Shown here one piece after another: positions 19,195 to 27,571 of a stretch of DNA of 64,000 nucleotides. Each line of letters opens with the position of its first letter. The first letter of the stretch is position 1. The notes beneath the pieces were generated by a model, which was not told the DNA's origin, searched no databases, and was given only the letters and a program-made list of their open reading frames with translations. A program made the position numbers and the translations under genes. The stretch covers positions 3,915,001-3,979,000 of the forward strand of contig NZ_JAYERP010000001.1 in assembly GCF_034718895.1 (NCBI RefSeq). The letters are read 5' to 3'. The stretch comes from Paenibacillus phoenicis (GTDB taxonomy: Bacteria > Bacillota > Bacilli > Paenibacillales > Paenibacillaceae).

Positions 19195-20025
19195 ATGCTG
19201 ATCGACTACCATACCCATCATGAACGCTGTGGTCATGCCGTTGGCGCACTGGAGGATTACATCCGCCGAGGGATCGAGATCGGGTTGTCCCAGCTGGGCG
19301 TCTCTGACCATATGCCGCTGCTGCATGTGGATCCGGCTGCCTATTATCCGGAAATGGCAATGCCGATGGAGGAGCTGCCGCGGTACGTGGAGGAGGCTTT
19401 TCGCCTGAAGGAAAAATACCGCGGGCAGATCGATGTACGCGTCGGCCTGGAAGGCGATTATATCGAAGGCTGGGAGGAGCAAATCGAACGCATCATCACA
19501 GCATATCCGTGGGATTATGTGATCGGTTCGGTGCATTTTCTCGGGGAATGGGATGTATCGGATTTCCGCCAGGTCCACAACTGGGAAGGCAAGGATGTGT
19601 TCGCGGTATATGCGCAATACTATGATGCCGTGACCAAAGCGGCGCAAACCGGGTTTTACGATTTCCTTGGCCACCTCGACGTCATTAAGCGGTTTGGGTA
19701 CAAGCCCGGGCCGGAGCTGGAGCAAGAGACGATTGAGCTGGAGCGGCGGGCCTTGGCTGCCGTGAAAGAAGCCGGGATCGCGATCGAGCTTAATGCCTCG
19801 GGACTGTCGAAGCCTTGTGCGGAGATGTTCCCTAGCGAGCGGATCTTGCAGGCGGCCATCGAGATGGGGATCCCGCTGACGGTGGGGTCGGATGCCCATG
19901 ATCCCCAGAAGCTGAGCGAACATTTGGATCAAGCGCGAACGCTGCTGTATAAACTGGGAGTGCGGGAGTTGGCGACGTTCAAGGGACGTCGGCGGACGAT
20001 GATTCCTTTGGAAGCAGATAAGTAA
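19195..20025 (+). CDS. hisJ: Histidinol-phosphatase, PHP family
   Basis: HisJ removes phosphate from histidinol phosphate, the step before HisD. The 276-aa PHP-fold protein starts with the metal motif 'MLIDYHTHHERCGHA'; further metal ligands lie in 'VGLEGDYIEG', 'VIGSVHFLG', 'FYDFLGHLDVIKRFG' and 'LTVGSDAHDPQKLS'. It is 17 bp after hisI with 'gcggaggggtg' upstream. With it every pathway step is covered in this window except the aminotransferase HisC. Confidence 0.93.
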   Translation: MLIDYHTHHERCGHAVGALEDYIRRGIEIGLSQLGVSDHMPLLHVDPAAYYPEMAMPMEELPRYVEEAFRLKEKYRGQIDVRVGLEGDYIEGWEEQIERIITAYPWDYVIGSVHFLGEWDVSDFRQVHNWEGKDVFAVYAQYYDAVTKAAQTGFYDFLGHLDVIKRFGYKPGPELEQETIELERRALAAVKEAGIAIELNASGLSKPCAEMFPSERILQAAIEMGIPLTVGSDAHDPQKLSEHLDQARTLLYKLGVRELATFKGRRRTMIPLEADK

Positions 20026-20139
20026 GAGCCCCAAAGCCATGGCTGGAAATTGCTGGACGCCCCGATCGAATCCATGTACGATAATAGTGTAGGGATGTCC
20101 AAGTCTTAAATGTCATAAATAAGGATTCGGGAGGATGTT

Positions 20140-21087
20140 ATGGAAGCCAAAATGCGCATGTTTTCCGGTTCGTCCAATCCGAAGCTGGTATCGGATATCT
20201 GCAGTCGACTCGGGATCGAACCCGGGAAGGTGAAATTGTCGCGCTTCAAAAGCGGAGAAATTTATGTGCATTATGAGGAAAGTATCCGTAATTATGACGT
20301 ATTTCTCGTACAGTCGCTATCCCATCCGATTAATGAGATGTTCGTCGAGCTCCTGGTGATGATCGATGCGGCCAAGCGGGCTTCCGCCCGCACGGTGAAC
20401 GTCATCATGCCTTATTACGGCTACGCCCGGCAGGAGCGTAAATCCGCGCCGCGGGAACCGATTTCGGCTAAGCTGCTCGCTGATGTGCTGACGACGGCTG
20501 GGGCGAGTCGGGTCGTGACGATCGATTTGCACGCGCCGGCGATTCAGGGCTTCTTCAACATTCCGGTCGATCATCTGACCGCGTTAGACTTGATGACCGA
20601 TTACCTGCGGGCCCAGCAGATTCCGAATCCCGTGATCGTCTCGCCGGATGCGGGACGGGCCTCGATGGCGGAGAAGCTGGCCAACGGACTGGACTCGCCG
20701 TTTGCCATCATGATTAAGAAGCGTCCCGCGCACAACCAGTCGGTGATCACGCATGTGATCGGCGACGTGGCCGGGCATACGCCGATTATCATCGAGGATT
20801 TGATCGACACTGGCTCCACCATTGTAAACGTTGTCGAAGGGTTAAAGGAACGGGGCGCGGAGGACGCCTATGTGTGCGCAACGCACGGGCTCTTCTCGGA
20901 CAATGCCCTGGAGAAGCTGAAGCATCCCAATATCCGGCAAGTGGTCGTCACCGATTCGATCGCGCAGCCGGAGCTGCATTCGCCCCATGTGCAGGTGCTC
21001 TCTGTAGCGCCGATGTTGGCTCGGGCGACGCAGTTTATTCTAGAGGGCGGTTCGATTGCCGCTTTGTTCAAAGATCGAGGCATTTAG
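20140..21087 (+). CDS. prs: Ribose-phosphate pyrophosphokinase
   Basis: Prs makes PRPP from ribose 5-phosphate and ATP. The 315-aa protein shows 'LSRFKSGEIYVHYEESIRNY', the ATP flexible loop 'YYGYARQERKSAPREPISAK', 'RVVTIDLHAPAIQGFFNIPV' and the PRPP-binding 'IIIEDLIDTGSTIV'. It sits 114 bp after hisJ, so PRPP supply lies next to its consumer HisG. It may be a second copy besides a housekeeping prs, which in Bacillus lies with gcaD, but that cannot be checked here. Confidence 0.94.
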   Translation: MEAKMRMFSGSSNPKLVSDICSRLGIEPGKVKLSRFKSGEIYVHYEESIRNYDVFLVQSLSHPINEMFVELLVMIDAAKRASARTVNVIMPYYGYARQERKSAPREPISAKLLADVLTTAGASRVVTIDLHAPAIQGFFNIPVDHLTALDLMTDYLRAQQIPNPVIVSPDAGRASMAEKLANGLDSPFAIMIKKRPAHNQSVITHVIGDVAGHTPIIIEDLIDTGSTIVNVVEGLKERGAEDAYVCATHGLFSDNALEKLKHPNIRQVVVTDSIAQPELHSPHVQVLSVAPMLARATQFILEGGSIAALFKDRGI

Positions 21088-21111
21088 AAGTCCAACATCA
21101 TTCAAGTAAAA

Positions 21112-21140
21112 AGCCAAGCCGCTGAAGAAGCGGCTTTTTT
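21112..21140 (+). terminator. Rho-independent terminator after prs
   Basis: The hairpin aagccgct-gaag-agcggctt is followed by T6, and an A-rich left arm makes it potentially bidirectional. It separates prs from the convergent DUF1801 gene. Confidence 0.85.
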
Positions 21141-21149
21141 GTTCACGAG

Positions 21150-21551
21150 TTATTGGTTCCTACGCTTCTTAGCAGCTTTGGCTTCGGCGGCCAGGCGGTT
21201 TTCCGCCGCGCGGAAGAGAACGATGCGGCGAATCAGATCCAACGGCAGCGGCTGGTCCAAGGGAAACTGTACTGACCCTTTCCCGCCTTTGTAATGGGAC
21301 AGTTCCTCCGCAAATTCCTTAGTACCGTTGGGGGTTGGGTAAAAACCGATATGTTTCTTAAACGCTGCGAAATGCACCAGGATTCTGCCATCGGTTTCAA
21401 AGGTCGGCATTTGATAGCTGATCCGCTCGATTGCGTTAGGCGCAACCTCCTGAACCAGCTTACGGATTTGCTGCAATCTGTCCTGAATCTCTGGCGGGAA
21501 TTGGGCGATATATTCGTCGATCGTCGTAAATAGGGGTTGATTCGTGTCCAT
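21150..21551 (-). CDS. DUF1801 (YdhG-like) protein
   Basis: The 133-aa cytoplasmic protein matches the DUF1801/YdhG pattern: 'TTIDEYIAQFPPEIQDRLQQ', 'APNAIERISYQMPTF', 'VHFAAFKKHIGFYPTP' and 'KGSVQFPLDQPLPLDLIRRI'. Members have been called iron chaperones by similarity to frataxin-like folds, but the function here is unknown. The ATG at 21551 has aaaaaggag 11 nt upstream. The basic tail AKAAKKRRNQ is unusual for length but not unique. Confidence 0.85.
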   Translation of the reverse strand: MDTNQPLFTTIDEYIAQFPPEIQDRLQQIRKLVQEVAPNAIERISYQMPTFETDGRILVHFAAFKKHIGFYPTPNGTKEFAEELSHYKGGKGSVQFPLDQPLPLDLIRRIVLFRAAENRLAAEAKAAKKRRNQ

Positions 21552-21603
21552 CGTTCGGAAGACTCCTTTTTTTACCGCTTGTGTGCATGCGTTCTTTTCA
21601 ACT

Positions 21604-21702
21604 TTAGTGCCGTTTTTTTCTGAAAAAAATGGACCAGAGGATGTAAATCACCAGTGCGAATATCAATAAGGCAACAACCGTGTTTTCCCAAACAAACTCC
21701 AT
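21604..21702 (-). CDS. Small single-helix membrane protein, 32 aa
   Basis: From ATG 21702, with aaaggag 11 nt upstream, a 32-aa peptide can be made: a short acidic N-terminus (MEFVWEN), one hydrophobic helix (TVVALLIFALVIYILWSIFF) and a basic C-terminus RKKRH. Charge and length fit a single-pass membrane microprotein with its basic end inside. It is divergent from the TPR gene and follows no recognised operon. I do not recognise a family. A longer in-frame version from 21894 lacks a ribosome site and overlaps the TPR gene's upstream region. Confidence 0.5.
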   Translation of the reverse strand: MEFVWENTVVALLIFALVIYILWSIFFRKKRH

Positions 21703-21908
21703 AATGGAAATAGCTCCTTTCTCTGCAAATATCTCAATTATTCGCCTGCGGAGAGTGGATTTCCTTCCAGTAGCGGCGCATCCGTTATTTTCCGCTCGGA
21801 TTCCCCGTGGGAGGACAGCTTCTCCTATGTTATACTGTGGAATGGAGAGTTTACCTGAAACGTACGGAAAGTAGACTTGGAAGAATGAAATCAAAGGAGG
21901 TGCCTTGC

Positions 21909-23645
21909 TTGAAGGAAAGAAAGCGACCGGCTAAAACCCAGCGGGGGAAAGTGCTGCCGATCTCGATGGATGCGGGATTTTTCTTCGAGAGAGCCGTTTC
22001 TTCGTTGGACCGTTATCGCTACGACAAGGCATTAAAATATTTCCGCAAAGCCGTAGAATACGAGCCGAACAACCCGGTGAACCACTGCAATATGGCCGGT
22101 ATTCTATCGGAGATGGGGGACTATGCGGCATCCAATGAGGTGCTCCAGACCGTGCTGGAGGAGATCGACCCGTCCATGACGGAATGTTATTTCTATATGG
22201 CGAACAATTACGCCAATATGGATATGTTTGAAGCGGCCGAAGAAGCGCTCATCCGCTATTTGGAGGAGGATGAACAGGGGCAGTTCCTGAGCGAGGCCGA
22301 GGAGATGATCGACCTGCTGCAATACGAGCTGGACCGCCCAACGAAATTAAAGAGCATCAAATCGCGGCATGGCGTCTATGAGCACGATCAGGCGCGTGCG
22401 TTGCTAGAAGAAGGTAAGTTCGCTCAAGCCGTCAAAATGCTGGAGGAGCTGGTGCAGAGCCTTCCCGATTTCCTGGCGGCCCGTAACAATCTCGCATTAG
22501 GGTATTACTACCTGGGATTGTTCCACAAGGCGGTGGAAACCGTGGAAGAGGTGCTGGTGAAGGATCCCGGAAATTTGCACGCCTTATGTAATCTGGCGAT
22601 TTTTTATCAGCATGCTGGAAACCGCGAGGCGCTGGAAGAGTTGGCCGGCCGATTGGAAAATATCGTTCCTTTCCACCAAGAGCACGTGTTCAAGCTGGCG
22701 ACAACCATGGGCATCTTGGGGCGGCACGAAGCGGCCTTTGGCCATTTTATGCGGCTGATGCGCGGGAATGAGACGAACTTGGATGCCAGCCTGTATCACT
22801 ATGCTGCGGTGGCTGCCTACCATACGGGACGGAAGGCTGAAGCCGAGCAGCTATGGAATACGGCGAAAAGGCTGGATCCGAAATCGAGCGTGCCGGGCTA
22901 TTATTTGAATATTCTGTCCCAGGAGCGTGAGCATCCCGAGGCGGAACCGGTTCCTGTCAATTATCAGTACCTGCTTCCGTTCGAGGAGCAAATGAAGCGG
23001 TGGGAGGCTTCAGAAGAAGGAATCCCGGCCGAGATGAAAGAGAACCCGCTGATTCGTTCCTCATTCTTCTGGGCGCTGCGCCACGGGGACAACAAAACCA
23101 AGCTTCAAGTCATTCAGGCGATGGGCCTGATTGCTGACCGGGAGGTTGAGGAGGCGCTGCAAGCCTTCTTGCTGGAGCCGGAGGAAGATGCGTATTTGAA
23201 GGAAATGGCTTTGTTCGTGCTCCGCAATCTCGGCGTGAACCAGCCGCTGCCGGTTCGTTCCGGTGCGACGACAACGCTGGTCGATCCAAGCCGGGTGACC
23301 ACGCAGCTGCCGGTATGGCGGAGCGAGTGGCAAGCGGTTGTGGATTTGGCTCTGGAGCGGATGAAGCGGAGCTTTGATCTTCAGCAGCAGCATGATATGG
23401 AGACGTTGTGGGCGGATTTTCTCACCCGGTTATATCCGGATACGCCAACGGTCTCCCATTTGGAGGGCTGGGCCGCGGCACTTGAATACTTGACGGCCAA
23501 AATGCACGGACAATCCGTCACTTACGAGCAGGTGGCGCAGAAATACAATATTTCCGCCTCTACGGCACGCCGTTATGTTCAACGGGTGGATGAAGTATGC
23601 GGCGTGAAGGAGAAGCTCGCGGAGATTTTTCCTTCGGTCCAATAG
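21909..23645 (+). CDS. TPR-repeat protein with C-terminal HTH (YvcD-like)
   Basis: The predicted 578-aa cytoplasmic protein opens with TPR units (FFERAVSSLDRYRYDKALKY, FRKAVEYEPNNPVNHCNMAG, then repeats to about residue 350). The C-terminal ~100 residues hold a helix-turn-helix-like segment 'VTYEQVAQKYNISASTARRY'. I chose TTG 21909 because aaaggaggtg is ideally spaced; the frame is open further upstream but without a ribosome site. Place and type match B. subtilis yvcD, between the his genes and trxB. Its molecular role is not known. Confidence 0.83.
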   Translation: MKERKRPAKTQRGKVLPISMDAGFFFERAVSSLDRYRYDKALKYFRKAVEYEPNNPVNHCNMAGILSEMGDYAASNEVLQTVLEEIDPSMTECYFYMANNYANMDMFEAAEEALIRYLEEDEQGQFLSEAEEMIDLLQYELDRPTKLKSIKSRHGVYEHDQARALLEEGKFAQAVKMLEELVQSLPDFLAARNNLALGYYYLGLFHKAVETVEEVLVKDPGNLHALCNLAIFYQHAGNREALEELAGRLENIVPFHQEHVFKLATTMGILGRHEAAFGHFMRLMRGNETNLDASLYHYAAVAAYHTGRKAEAEQLWNTAKRLDPKSSVPGYYLNILSQEREHPEAEPVPVNYQYLLPFEEQMKRWEASEEGIPAEMKENPLIRSSFFWALRHGDNKTKLQVIQAMGLIADREVEEALQAFLLEPEEDAYLKEMALFVLRNLGVNQPLPVRSGATTTLVDPSRVTTQLPVWRSEWQAVVDLALERMKRSFDLQQQHDMETLWADFLTRLYPDTPTVSHLEGWAAALEYLTAKMHGQSVTYEQVAQKYNISASTARRYVQRVDEVCGVKEKLAEIFPSVQ

Positions 23646-23753
23646 TTTGATGGGTAAAGCAGGTCCAACTTGGGGAAAATTTGATGGAGTATTCCATTTA
23701 CATAGGAATCGACGGGTCGAGCTATTTCCTAGGAACCAAGGAGGTACGAGCGT

Positions 23754-24713
23754 ATGCACAAAGTATTGGTGATTGGAACGGGGCCGGCCGGATTAACGGC
23801 GGCGATTTATTTGGCGCGGGCGAATCTGAGCCCGGTGGTGATCGAGGGATTGGAGCCGGGCGGCCAGTTGACCACGACGACGGAAGTGGAAAATTTTCCT
23901 GGCTTTCCGGAAGGAATTATGGGCCCTGAGCTGATGGATAACATGCGCAAGCAAGCGGAACGGTTTGGTGCAGAATTTCGGAGCGGCTGGGCGGAGAAGG
24001 TGGATTTCTCCAAGCGGCCGTTTCAAGTGACGCTGGAAGGCGGTCAGGTGCTAGAGTCCGAATCGGTGATTATATCGACCGGGGCATCGGCGAAATATCT
24101 GGGTATCCCAGGCGAGCAAGAGAACGTGGGCCGAGGGGTTAGTACCTGCGCGACCTGCGACGGGTTCTTTTTCCGCGGCAAAAAACTCCTCGTCGTCGGA
24201 GGCGGTGACTCCGCTATGGAGGAGGCGAACTTCCTGACGCGATTCGCGACCGAGGTAACGATCGTGCATCGGCGGGAGGAGCTGCGCGCCTCCAAAATCA
24301 TGCAGGATCGCGCCAAAGCCAACGAGAAAATCCGCTGGGCACTGAACCGTACACCGTTGGAAGTGGTGACGGATGAGGGCGGCGTCAAAGTGAAGGGCCT
24401 GAAGGTGCGGAACAATGCCGATGGTCAGGAGGAACTGCTGGAGGCCGACGGGGTGTTCGTGGCGATTGGTCATACGCCAAACACGAAGTTTCTCGGCGGC
24501 GCAGTGGAGACCGACGAACACGACTATATCGTTGTGAAGCCGGGAACCACGGAGACGAACGTGCCAGGGATATTTGCTTGCGGCGACGTACAGGATACGC
24601 GTTACCGCCAAGCGATCACCGCGGCGGGGTCCGGCTGCATGGCGGCCATGGACTGCGAGAAGTTCCTGGAGGGCAGCATGGTGCATGATTGGAGCGGCCC
24701 GACCGGGAGTTAA
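23754..24713 (+). CDS. trxB: Thioredoxin-disulfide reductase
   Basis: TrxB transfers electrons from NADPH through FAD to thioredoxin. The 319-aa protein has the FAD-binding GxGPAG motif at the N-terminus (VIGTGPAGLTAAIYLARA), the redox-active CATC in 'VSTCATCDGFFF' near residue 136, the NADPH-binding 'VVGGGDSAMEEANFLTRF', and the C-terminal FAD motif 'IFACGDVQDTRYRQAITAAG'. An aaggagg precedes the ATG. In Bacillus rapZ-yvcK-whiA-crh follow closely; here they come 15 kb further on. Confidence 0.96.
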   Translation: MHKVLVIGTGPAGLTAAIYLARANLSPVVIEGLEPGGQLTTTTEVENFPGFPEGIMGPELMDNMRKQAERFGAEFRSGWAEKVDFSKRPFQVTLEGGQVLESESVIISTGASAKYLGIPGEQENVGRGVSTCATCDGFFFRGKKLLVVGGGDSAMEEANFLTRFATEVTIVHRREELRASKIMQDRAKANEKIRWALNRTPLEVVTDEGGVKVKGLKVRNNADGQEELLEADGVFVAIGHTPNTKFLGGAVETDEHDYIVVKPGTTETNVPGIFACGDVQDTRYRQAITAAGSGCMAAMDCEKFLEGSMVHDWSGPTGS

Positions 24714-24765
24714 AGTTGGGGAAGGAATCACGGGGGAAGTCAGGGGATGTCACTTTGCCGTCCTA

Positions 24766-24946
24766 AATGTATGCGAAAAATCAAGTATATTTTGGGGATT
24801 TCGGCAATTTCAAAGGATTGTATATGAAATTTCATACAGATTTTGCCGATCCCACCCCAAACTCCAAGAATCTATATGAAAAATCGAATACAATTCGGAT
24901 TTTTGATCGTCAAACGCGTGGATGTATGCGAAAAATCGAATAGATT
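24766..24946. repeat. Intergenic element E: four ~26-nt units at 51-52-nt steps
   Basis: Units start at 24766, 24817, 24869 and 24921 (steps 51, 52, 52). Their general form is AATSTATGMGAAAAATCGAA followed by TASATT. Units 1, 3 and 4 read in the same orientation; unit 2 (TTGTATATGAAATTTCATAC) is nearly symmetrical. Size (181 bp) and period match elements A to D, but the unit sequence and orientation pattern differ. It fills the gap between the convergent trxB and response-regulator genes. Reading frames that cross it look like chance openings. Confidence 0.75.
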
Positions 24947-24964
24947 GCATCCCGAAAATAACTC

Positions 24965-24992
24965 AAAAGGACGCCGACCTCGGCGTCCTTTT
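24965..24992. terminator. Bidirectional terminator between trxB and the yvfU-like gene
   Basis: The near-perfect stem aaaaggacgccga-cc-tcggcgtcctttt has an A run on one side and a T run on the other, so it can serve both convergent genes. Confidence 0.88.
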
Positions 24993-25011
24993 GCACGTCT
25001 TACGTGTGTGC

Positions 25012-25614
25012 TTAAATCCAACCGTTCTCTTCGGCGAGGCGGACCGCTTCGATGCGGCTTTTGACCTCCAGCTTGTTCAAAATTTCGGAAATATAATTGC
25101 GGACGGTGCCGTAGGACAAGTGCAGGGAAGCCGCAATCTCGCTAGCGATGCAGCCTTTGGCGGCCAGCCTCAGAATCTCCTGCTCGCGGGCGGTCAAGGG
25201 ATTGTCCCGGCGGAGACTGCCGAAGACCAGCTCCGGCGAAGCCTCGCGGTGGCCGGCCATCACCCGCCGGATCGCTTCCGCCAGCCGATCGCTGGATTCA
25301 TCCTTGAGCAGGTAGCCTTGGACACCGGTTTTCACCGCCCGCTCGAAGTAGCCCGGCCGCGCGAACGTCGTCAGGATGATAACGCGGCACGGCGATCCCT
25401 GGGCCTGCAGCCGCTCGGCCACCTCCAGTCCGCTCATCAGCGGCATCTCGATGTCCATTAGGCAGACATCGGGGCGCAGCTTCTCGATGAGCGCCAGCGC
25501 CTCCGCGCCATCCCCTGCCTGACCGACAACCTCGAGGTCGTCCTCCAGATCGAGCAGGGAGGCCAGCGCTCCCCGCAGCATACGTTGATCCTCGGCAATG
25601 ACGATGCGAATCAT
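25012..25614 (-). CDS. NarL/LuxR-type response regulator (YvfU-like)
   Basis: The 200-aa regulator has a receiver domain with acidic pocket ED near residues 8-9, phosphoacceptor Asp54 (VCLMDIEMP) and Lys near 103, then a LuxR-type HTH 'NPLTAREQEILRLAAKGCIA' followed by SEIAASLHLSYGTVRNY. It overlaps the kinase gene by 4 nt. Gene order ATPase-permease-kinase-regulator copies B. subtilis yvfR-yvfS-yvfT-yvfU. Two palindromes in the promoter region near 28580-28606 are candidate binding sites. Confidence 0.9.
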   Translation of the reverse strand: MIRIVIAEDQRMLRGALASLLDLEDDLEVVGQAGDGAEALALIEKLRPDVCLMDIEMPLMSGLEVAERLQAQGSPCRVIILTTFARPGYFERAVKTGVQGYLLKDESSDRLAEAIRRVMAGHREASPELVFGSLRRDNPLTAREQEILRLAAKGCIASEIAASLHLSYGTVRNYISEILNKLEVKSRIEAVRLAEENGWI

Positions 25615-26825
25615 GCGGTTTCACCTTCTTTGGCAGCTTCTTTCACGATCAGCGGGATGGTGATCTGCAGCCGAGTGCCCCGGCCGGAGCCGGCCTCGGA
25701 ACCGTCCGAGCCTTCCAGGCTCCCCGCTCCGACGGTTAATGTGCCGTCGATCAGCGACAACCGCTCGGCCATGCCCTTCAGGCCGTTGCCCGCGGCGCTG
25801 TTGCCCGGCAGCGAGGACACCCCGTCGCTGCCCACTTTCCGCGAGGACAACCCGATCCCGTTGTCCTCGATCTGCAGCCGCACCTCCGCCGGTGCGGTCT
25901 CGATCGTGACGGCGCAGCGCGTGGCCCGGCTATGCTTGACGATGTTCGTCACCGCCTCTTTAATGCAGAGGCTGACGATGTTCTGCGTCAAGTCCGAAAC
26001 GCCGGTCAGCCGCGGATCGCCTTCTACGTCAAAGGCGATGTCGGCCGCACGCAGGATCTCGCCGGCTTCCGCCAGCGCCTCAGCGACGGTGATCGCCCGC
26101 ATGTCGGAGACGAGCTCCCGCACTTGCCGCAGCGCGGCCCGGGAGGTGCGCTGGATCTCCCGCGCCTCGGCTTGGGCCCGTTCGGCGTCTTTGGCGGCGA
26201 GCTTCTCGACGAGCTGGCTTTTGAGCGTGATCAGGGATAAGGTATGCCCAAGCGTATCGTGCAAATCGCGGGCGATTCGCATGCGTTCCTCCCGCTTGAT
26301 CAGCTCCTTAATCTGCTCGTTCGCCCGGTCGAGCTCCTGCTCCAATTGCTGCCGTCTCGCCATCGAACGGATGCCGTAAGGCATCACCAGCATGATCACG
26401 AGGAAGGGCATCATGAACGGCAGGTCGCCGGCCACCAGATCCCGGGCGCCGAACAGGAGCGACAGCACCTCCACCGCAGCAAAGCAGGAAATGGCGACAT
26501 GGAACTTCTTGTGATCGGTGTACCAACCGATAAAGTTCGAGGTGAAGAAGCCCAAATAGAAGTTATACGGGCTATAGAACATGCAGAGCGCGAGGATGAG
26601 TGCCATTTGCAGCGCAAGCCAGAGGTTAAATACTTTGCCGGTAACCCAATATAACTGGCGGTAGGTCACGGCAAACAAGACGATCATCGCGCAGCCGATC
26701 CACAGCTTGATTCCATGCTCTCCCCGAATGTTGAAGAAAGGAAGAACCAAGTAGATCGGCCAGATGTAGGGGAACCAGCCGTATTTTTTCGGAAACCATT
26801 CGAACTCGAACTTGCCGAACCGCAT
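25611..26825 (-). CDS. Sensor histidine kinase, HisKA_3 type (YvfT/DesK-like)
   Basis: The 404-aa kinase has five or so membrane helices in its first 155 residues with very short outside loops, which suggests sensing within the membrane as in DesK. A coiled linker follows (RRQQLEQELDRANEQIKELI), then the dimerisation box with phosphoacceptor His189 in 'RIARDLHDTLGHTLSLIT', and an HATPase domain with N box 'EAVTNIVKHS' and G boxes 'DNGIGLS' and 'GNGLKGM'. It pairs with the regulator encoded next and stands between it and the exporter permease gene. Confidence 0.9.
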   Translation of the reverse strand: MRFGKFEFEWFPKKYGWFPYIWPIYLVLPFFNIRGEHGIKLWIGCAMIVLFAVTYRQLYWVTGKVFNLWLALQMALILALCMFYSPYNFYLGFFTSNFIGWYTDHKKFHVAISCFAAVEVLSLLFGARDLVAGDLPFMMPFLVIMLVMPYGIRSMARRQQLEQELDRANEQIKELIKREERMRIARDLHDTLGHTLSLITLKSQLVEKLAAKDAERAQAEAREIQRTSRAALRQVRELVSDMRAITVAEALAEAGEILRAADIAFDVEGDPRLTGVSDLTQNIVSLCIKEAVTNIVKHSRATRCAVTIETAPAEVRLQIEDNGIGLSSRKVGSDGVSSLPGNSAAGNGLKGMAERLSLIDGTLTVGAGSLEGSDGSEAGSGRGTRLQITIPLIVKEAAKEGETA

Positions 26826-26831
26826 TTGAAA

Positions 26832-27569
26832 TTACACCGCTTCCTGTTTTTTTCGGATATATGTGGATAGTACCATAAACAGAAAGAGGTAGCCCAGCAA
26901 AATCAGCACGCTTTGCCAACTCGGCGCATCCCCCTGAACGATGGACCAGGCACCGCTTCCGAACTGGTAGGAGGGCAGCCATTTGCCGATGGCCTGCATC
27001 ACCTTGGGCAGCACTTCGAATGGCATCCACATGCCGCCCGAGACGGCTAGAAGCAGATACAAAACGTTGCTGACGCCGCTCGCCGTATCCACGCGTTTCA
27101 TCAGCCCCACCAGCGTACCCAGCGCGAGAAAAGGAAGTGAAGCCGCGACGATCCACAATCCGCTGTAAATCCACAAATGCCAAGGCAGCGATACCCCGTT
27201 AATCAAATACCCGGCAATAAAAATAAACACAACGGAAAACAGATGCATCATGGTTTGGCCGAACATTTTGCCGAAGAAATAGATCGAACCGGGCAGCGGC
27301 GTGATTCGCATGAAGGTGGCCCAACCTTGGGTGCGCTCCTGCACCAGCCGGATGCCCAGAGTCATGATCGCCGACCCCATCACGCTGAAGGTCGTCATCG
27401 ACATCAGGTAATGCGCCCGCCATTCGCCCGGATTGTCGGCCCCGGTATTTACGACCCGCGTGAAAATAAAGTAGAACAAGACCGGCATCAGCAGCGACCA
27501 GAATACATAATAGGGATTGCGGATCACCCGCAGCATCTCCGCTTTGCATTGCATCGTAATGGTACGCAT
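26832..27569 (-). CDS. ABC-2 type exporter permease (YvfS-like)
   Basis: The 245-aa protein has six predicted membrane helices in the ABC-2 layout, opening 'MQCKAEMLRVIRNPYYVFWS' before the first helix. It lies 2 bp after the ATPase gene and 6 bp before the kinase gene, so all four genes form one unit. The substrate is unknown; DesK/YvfT-type systems suggest a membrane- or antibiotic-related function. Confidence 0.88.
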   Translation of the reverse strand: MRTITMQCKAEMLRVIRNPYYVFWSLLMPVLFYFIFTRVVNTGADNPGEWRAHYLMSMTTFSVMGSAIMTLGIRLVQERTQGWATFMRITPLPGSIYFFGKMFGQTMMHLFSVVFIFIAGYLINGVSLPWHLWIYSGLWIVAASLPFLALGTLVGLMKRVDTASGVSNVLYLLLAVSGGMWMPFEVLPKVMQAIGKWLPSYQFGSGAWSIVQGDAPSWQSVLILLGYLFLFMVLSTYIRKKQEAV

Positions 27570-27571
27570 CG

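Noticed and set aside
24574-25064. Small open frames crossing element E
   Set aside because: They are chance frames through repeated units (repeated reading of GAAAAATC), with no ribosome sites.
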